In this document: one piece after another, positions 61,609 to 64,000 of the stretch | Numbering within the stretch: the stretch's first letter is position 1 | Layout: each line of letters opens with the position of its first letter | NCBI GenBank assembly: GCA_014529385.2 | Contig: CM043963.1 | Location: forward strand, 63,418,469 to 63,482,468 | Direction of reading: 5' to 3' | DNA: 64,000 bases | Source: Adiantum capillus-veneris | Taxonomy: Eukaryota > Streptophyta > Polypodiopsida > Polypodiales > Pteridaceae | Notes under the pieces: generated by a model | The model's database searches: none | What the model saw: the letters and a program-made list of their open reading frames with translations, nothing else | What the model was told of the DNA's origin: nothing | Position numbers and translations under genes: made by a program

Positions 61609-62145
61609 TGTCACAAAGTGATGACGTGGCGGACAACAAAACCCTAAAATTCCTGCAAACCCTAATTTCTGCCAAAAACCCTAATTTTCCGAAAATCACA
61701 AAGGTGAAAAAAAAAATTTGGAAATTTTGAGCGACGCACATCTCAGCTTTTTTCTATGATTTGGGAGAAAGCGAGAGAAAAAGAGAACTTGCTTTTTACT
61801 GACTCTCATTGAGAGAGAGAGAGAGAGAATCTGCTTTTGCTTTCAAGTTTTTGGGGCTCTGCTTTTGGGCATCCCTTGTAATCTTTAAATTAGTGGTGAG
61901 GGCCTCACTTCTCAGAGCATCTGGACGTAGGGTCTGAGAGTGAAACCCTATCCACTCTCTTGTACTTTGATCTGATTAATATAAAAAGAAATACCGAAAG
62001 GGGCGCCAGTCTTTGGGGCCAATATCTCTAGGCACGAAACTCCGTCGGGCCAGTGCAAATCTATTGTGATCTGTGAATTGTTTTGAAGTGGTTATTTAGT
62101 GCTGTCGCGGTTGATTCTTGACTAGGAGTGTCCAAGTCTGTTACA
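61609..62145 (+). repeat. 3' LTR of the non-autonomous element
   Basis: It starts TGTCACAAAGTGATGACGTG and ends GTGTCCAAGTCTGTTACA, collinear with 59,522-60,073. Confidence 0.95.
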
Positions 62146-62150
62146 GCACA

Positions 62151-63999
62151 AGCCCAAAAATCTTCAACCTTCATGAACATTCTTTAGGTCAAGCCAATCG
62201 CGGATAGTCCCAATTTTGGCAGGGTCCATCTGCACTCCTTCTACTGAGACGATGTGTCCCAAAAAATGTATCTCCAACAAGAAAAACTCACTCTTTTTGG
62301 CATTGATAACCAATCTATGCTTCCGCAACGCCTGAAAGACCTGTAGCAGATGATGTCTGTGCTTTCTGTGCTTTCCTTCATTCTTGAAGAAAACTATAAT
62401 GTTGTCAAAGAAAGTGCCTACAAAAGATCGATACTCTTGGAAAATCCTATCCATCATCCGATTAAATGTTGTTAGAGCATTTGTAAGTCCAAACGGCATG
62501 ACCAAATATTCGTACAAGCCAAAGGTTGTCTGAAAAGTTGTCTTGTAGACATCCCCCGAAGCAATTCGGATCTGATAATATCCACTCTTTAGATCAATTC
62601 TGCTAATACAAGAGGATCCCTGTAGTCTGTCGAGAATATCATCGATCCTTGGGATAGGGAATCAGTCCTCGATGGTGATTTTATTGAGAGCTTTATAATC
62701 AATGCACATTCTCCATGATCCGTCTTTCTTTAGGACTAGCAATACCGGAGTACAGAAGGGTGACATGTTAGGTCGGATGAGACCCTTTTCTAGAAGTTCT
62801 TTTACTTGATTCATTATTTCTTTTGTATGGGCTCGGCTAACTCGATAGGGTGGCCGGTTCGGTGGTGTTTTTCCAAGAATCAAATCAATCGTATGGTCCT
62901 CAGGACAAGTTGGAGCTAACCCACCTGATAGGACTTCAGGGAAATAGTCAACTTGTGTGTGTAGAAATTCTTGTCGTTCCTTATCCAATTCAGACATATT
63001 GGTTCGTTGTTCATCATTCAATTCTTTCAAGTAGATCGAGTAAACGAAAAGACTGAACTTCATTAATTTGGAAATGGCCGAAGCCGATACAATAGGGACA
63101 GACTTGCCCTTCAATTTTACATCAAACATAATTTTCCTGCCCTTCTCATTCGTCAAAGTAGCTTTCTTAGCCCAATAATCAACCACGGCGTTGTTCCTGT
63201 GGTACCAAGGGATTCATAGGAGGACGTCACACCCTTCCAAAGGCATGATGTAAAAGTCCACGTGCCCTAAATACCCCTGACAATGCAAACGAAGTTTACC
63301 AATGACAGGGGTAATGGCAACATCCCGTCCGGGTGCCGCTAGAACTGCCTCCGCCTGTGGCCCCATTTTGTCGGGTGTAGTTCCAAGTCAAGCCGCCAAT
63401 TCATGTGAAATTAAGGTTGCATTGGCTCCTCCGTCAAAGAAGATGAGGGCTTCCTGATTTCGTACTTTACCCCATGTGCGGCATTGTTCTATGCTTTTAT
63501 CCATCTAATCCAGGTCAGTCCCTGTACAATTTGATACCAGTCCTGCTTTCATCTTTCCTTTTCTGCCATGTTCTTCAGTTGCTCTGGAACTCTCTGACTT
63601 GTCTTCTGATTGTCCTCGCTCTGCCTTTTTGGGGCACCTTGCAGAGATGTGTCCTTGTTCTCTACAGTCAAAACACTTCCCCTCCTTGAGATAGTCTCAT
63701 CTGTATTCCTCCGTGAATCACGGTCGTTTTTTTCTGAAACCTCCTTCTTCTTCTATTATCATTTGTCGAATTATGTCCAGTCCTTGGTGTCCGATCGAAA
63801 CTTGATCAGTGGGGTGAGTCAAGTTACCCAGTGGGGTGAGTCAAGTTACCCGAATGCATAGCAACTCCTTGCTTAGCATGTCCATCAATTGTTGTATGGA
63901 CTCGGACTTCTGCTCAAGGCAATAATCTCGGATCTCTTTGGGAAGTCCATAGCAAAACTACTCGATTTGAATCTTTTCTATCTACCTCTTCTTTGTGCA
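62151..63999 (-). pseudogene. Element A Gag end, protease and reverse transcriptase
   Basis: Zinc knuckle CFDCREQGHISARC at about 63,635-63,680 is intact. Protease LIFFDGGANATLISHELAA lies at about 63,395-63,450 (DGG at the active site), with stops after ELAA and LL. The RT fingers are PPNRPPYRVSRAH and DGSWRMCIDYKALNKI (62,662-62,860). After a TGA at 62,662-62,664 the same frame continues PIPRIDDILDRLQG, LVMPFGLTNALTTFNRMMD, the catalytic box TFFDNIIVF (second Asp changed to Asn) and LGHIVSVEGVQMDP. A second TGA at 62,164 precedes the insertion point. Gag continues right of the window. Confidence 0.92.
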
Positions 64000-64000
64000 G

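Larger units (their letters stand above)
59522..62145 (+). mobile_element. Deletion-derived non-autonomous LTR element of the same gypsy family
   Basis: It has LTRs of 552 and 537 bp, a primer site, part of Gag fused to the last residues of the chromodomain region, a polypurine tract and a perfect 5-bp duplication GCACA (59,517-59,521 and 62,146-62,150). Protease, RT and integrase are missing, so it must have moved with proteins from another copy. The perfect duplication and similar LTRs suggest it is among the youngest insertions here. Confidence 0.93.
50411..63999 (-). mobile_element. Gypsy element A (chromodomain type), split by LINE and non-autonomous LTR element
   Basis: Coding order on the minus strand: Gag zinc knuckle (63.66 kb), protease, RT (to 62,162), then after an 8.6-kb interruption the rest of RT, RNase H, integrase and chromodomain (53,517-51,477) and the 3' LTR. 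The RT phrase RFLGLC...SYYQRFI is broken at exactly the duplicated bases flanking the insertions. The 5' LTR is right of the window. Confidence 0.88.

Overview
This window looks like nuclear DNA from a land plant with a large, transposon-rich genome. The evidence is plant-type Ty1/copia and Ty3/gypsy retrotransposons with tRNA-iMet or tRNA-Asp-like primer sites, an L1-type LINE ending in a zf-RVT zinc-binding domain, a Mutator-like MITE with a 9-bp target duplication, abundant microsatellites and satellites, and spliced exons with GT..AG borders. A fern, lycophyte or similar lineage would fit, but nothing here fixes the species. There is no bacterial-style operon, CRISPR array or rRNA gene. 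Nearly all protein homology belongs to mobile elements, most of them broken.

Layout from left to right. 1-950: a terminal exon of an FCP1/NIF-like HAD phosphatase homologue with a degenerate catalytic motif. 1.2-5.1 kb: three tandem-repeat fields (39 bp, about 50 bp and about 357 bp periods). 6.0-6.75 kb: microsatellites. 7.5-8.65 kb: decayed coding sequence of unknown family. 8.9-17.4 kb: a minus-strand Ty3/gypsy element with a tRNA-Asp-like primer site, a long palindrome-bearing leader repeat, gag, protease and a truncated RT. Directly to its right lies a Ty1/copia element (17,424-22,597) that has two LTRs but has lost RT. 22.8-24.5 kb: a second decayed gypsy. 25,083-25,494: a MITE. 26.4-28 kb and 34.4-34.9 kb: an unclassified repeat family that carries its own microsatellite. 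31.4-33 kb: a piggyBac-type transposase pseudogene. 37.5-39.3 kb: the C-terminal six exons of a host gene on the minus strand, all phase-consistent. From 39,773 to the window end: a nested retrotransposon cluster.

That cluster can be partly dated from its own sequence. Two chromodomain-type gypsy elements of one family lie head to tail on the minus strand. Element A (gag/PR/RT at 62.1-64 kb, RNase H/IN/chromodomain at 51.5-53.5 kb, 3' LTR 50,411-50,933) abuts element B (5' LTR 49,849-50,417, 3' LTR 39,773-40,242). A was split by a full-length GC-rich LINE (53,518-59,509, about 12-bp TSD). A deletion-derived non-autonomous LTR element sits exactly at the LINE's right TSD (59,522-62,145, perfect 5-bp TSD GCACA). 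B was split by a rearranged short LTR element (43,436-46,446, 5-bp TSD GCCAA) with inverted LTR ends, a duplicated internal region and a terminal 38-bp-arm palindrome. B also carries an extra LTR and a misplaced gag fragment.

The host gene at 37.5-39.3 kb has no visible first exon before the gypsy LTR at 39,773, so the cluster either lies in one of its introns or has cut it. I could not run similarity searches. Family assignments rest on motifs read by eye, and element ends rest on LTR/TSD matching by eye.
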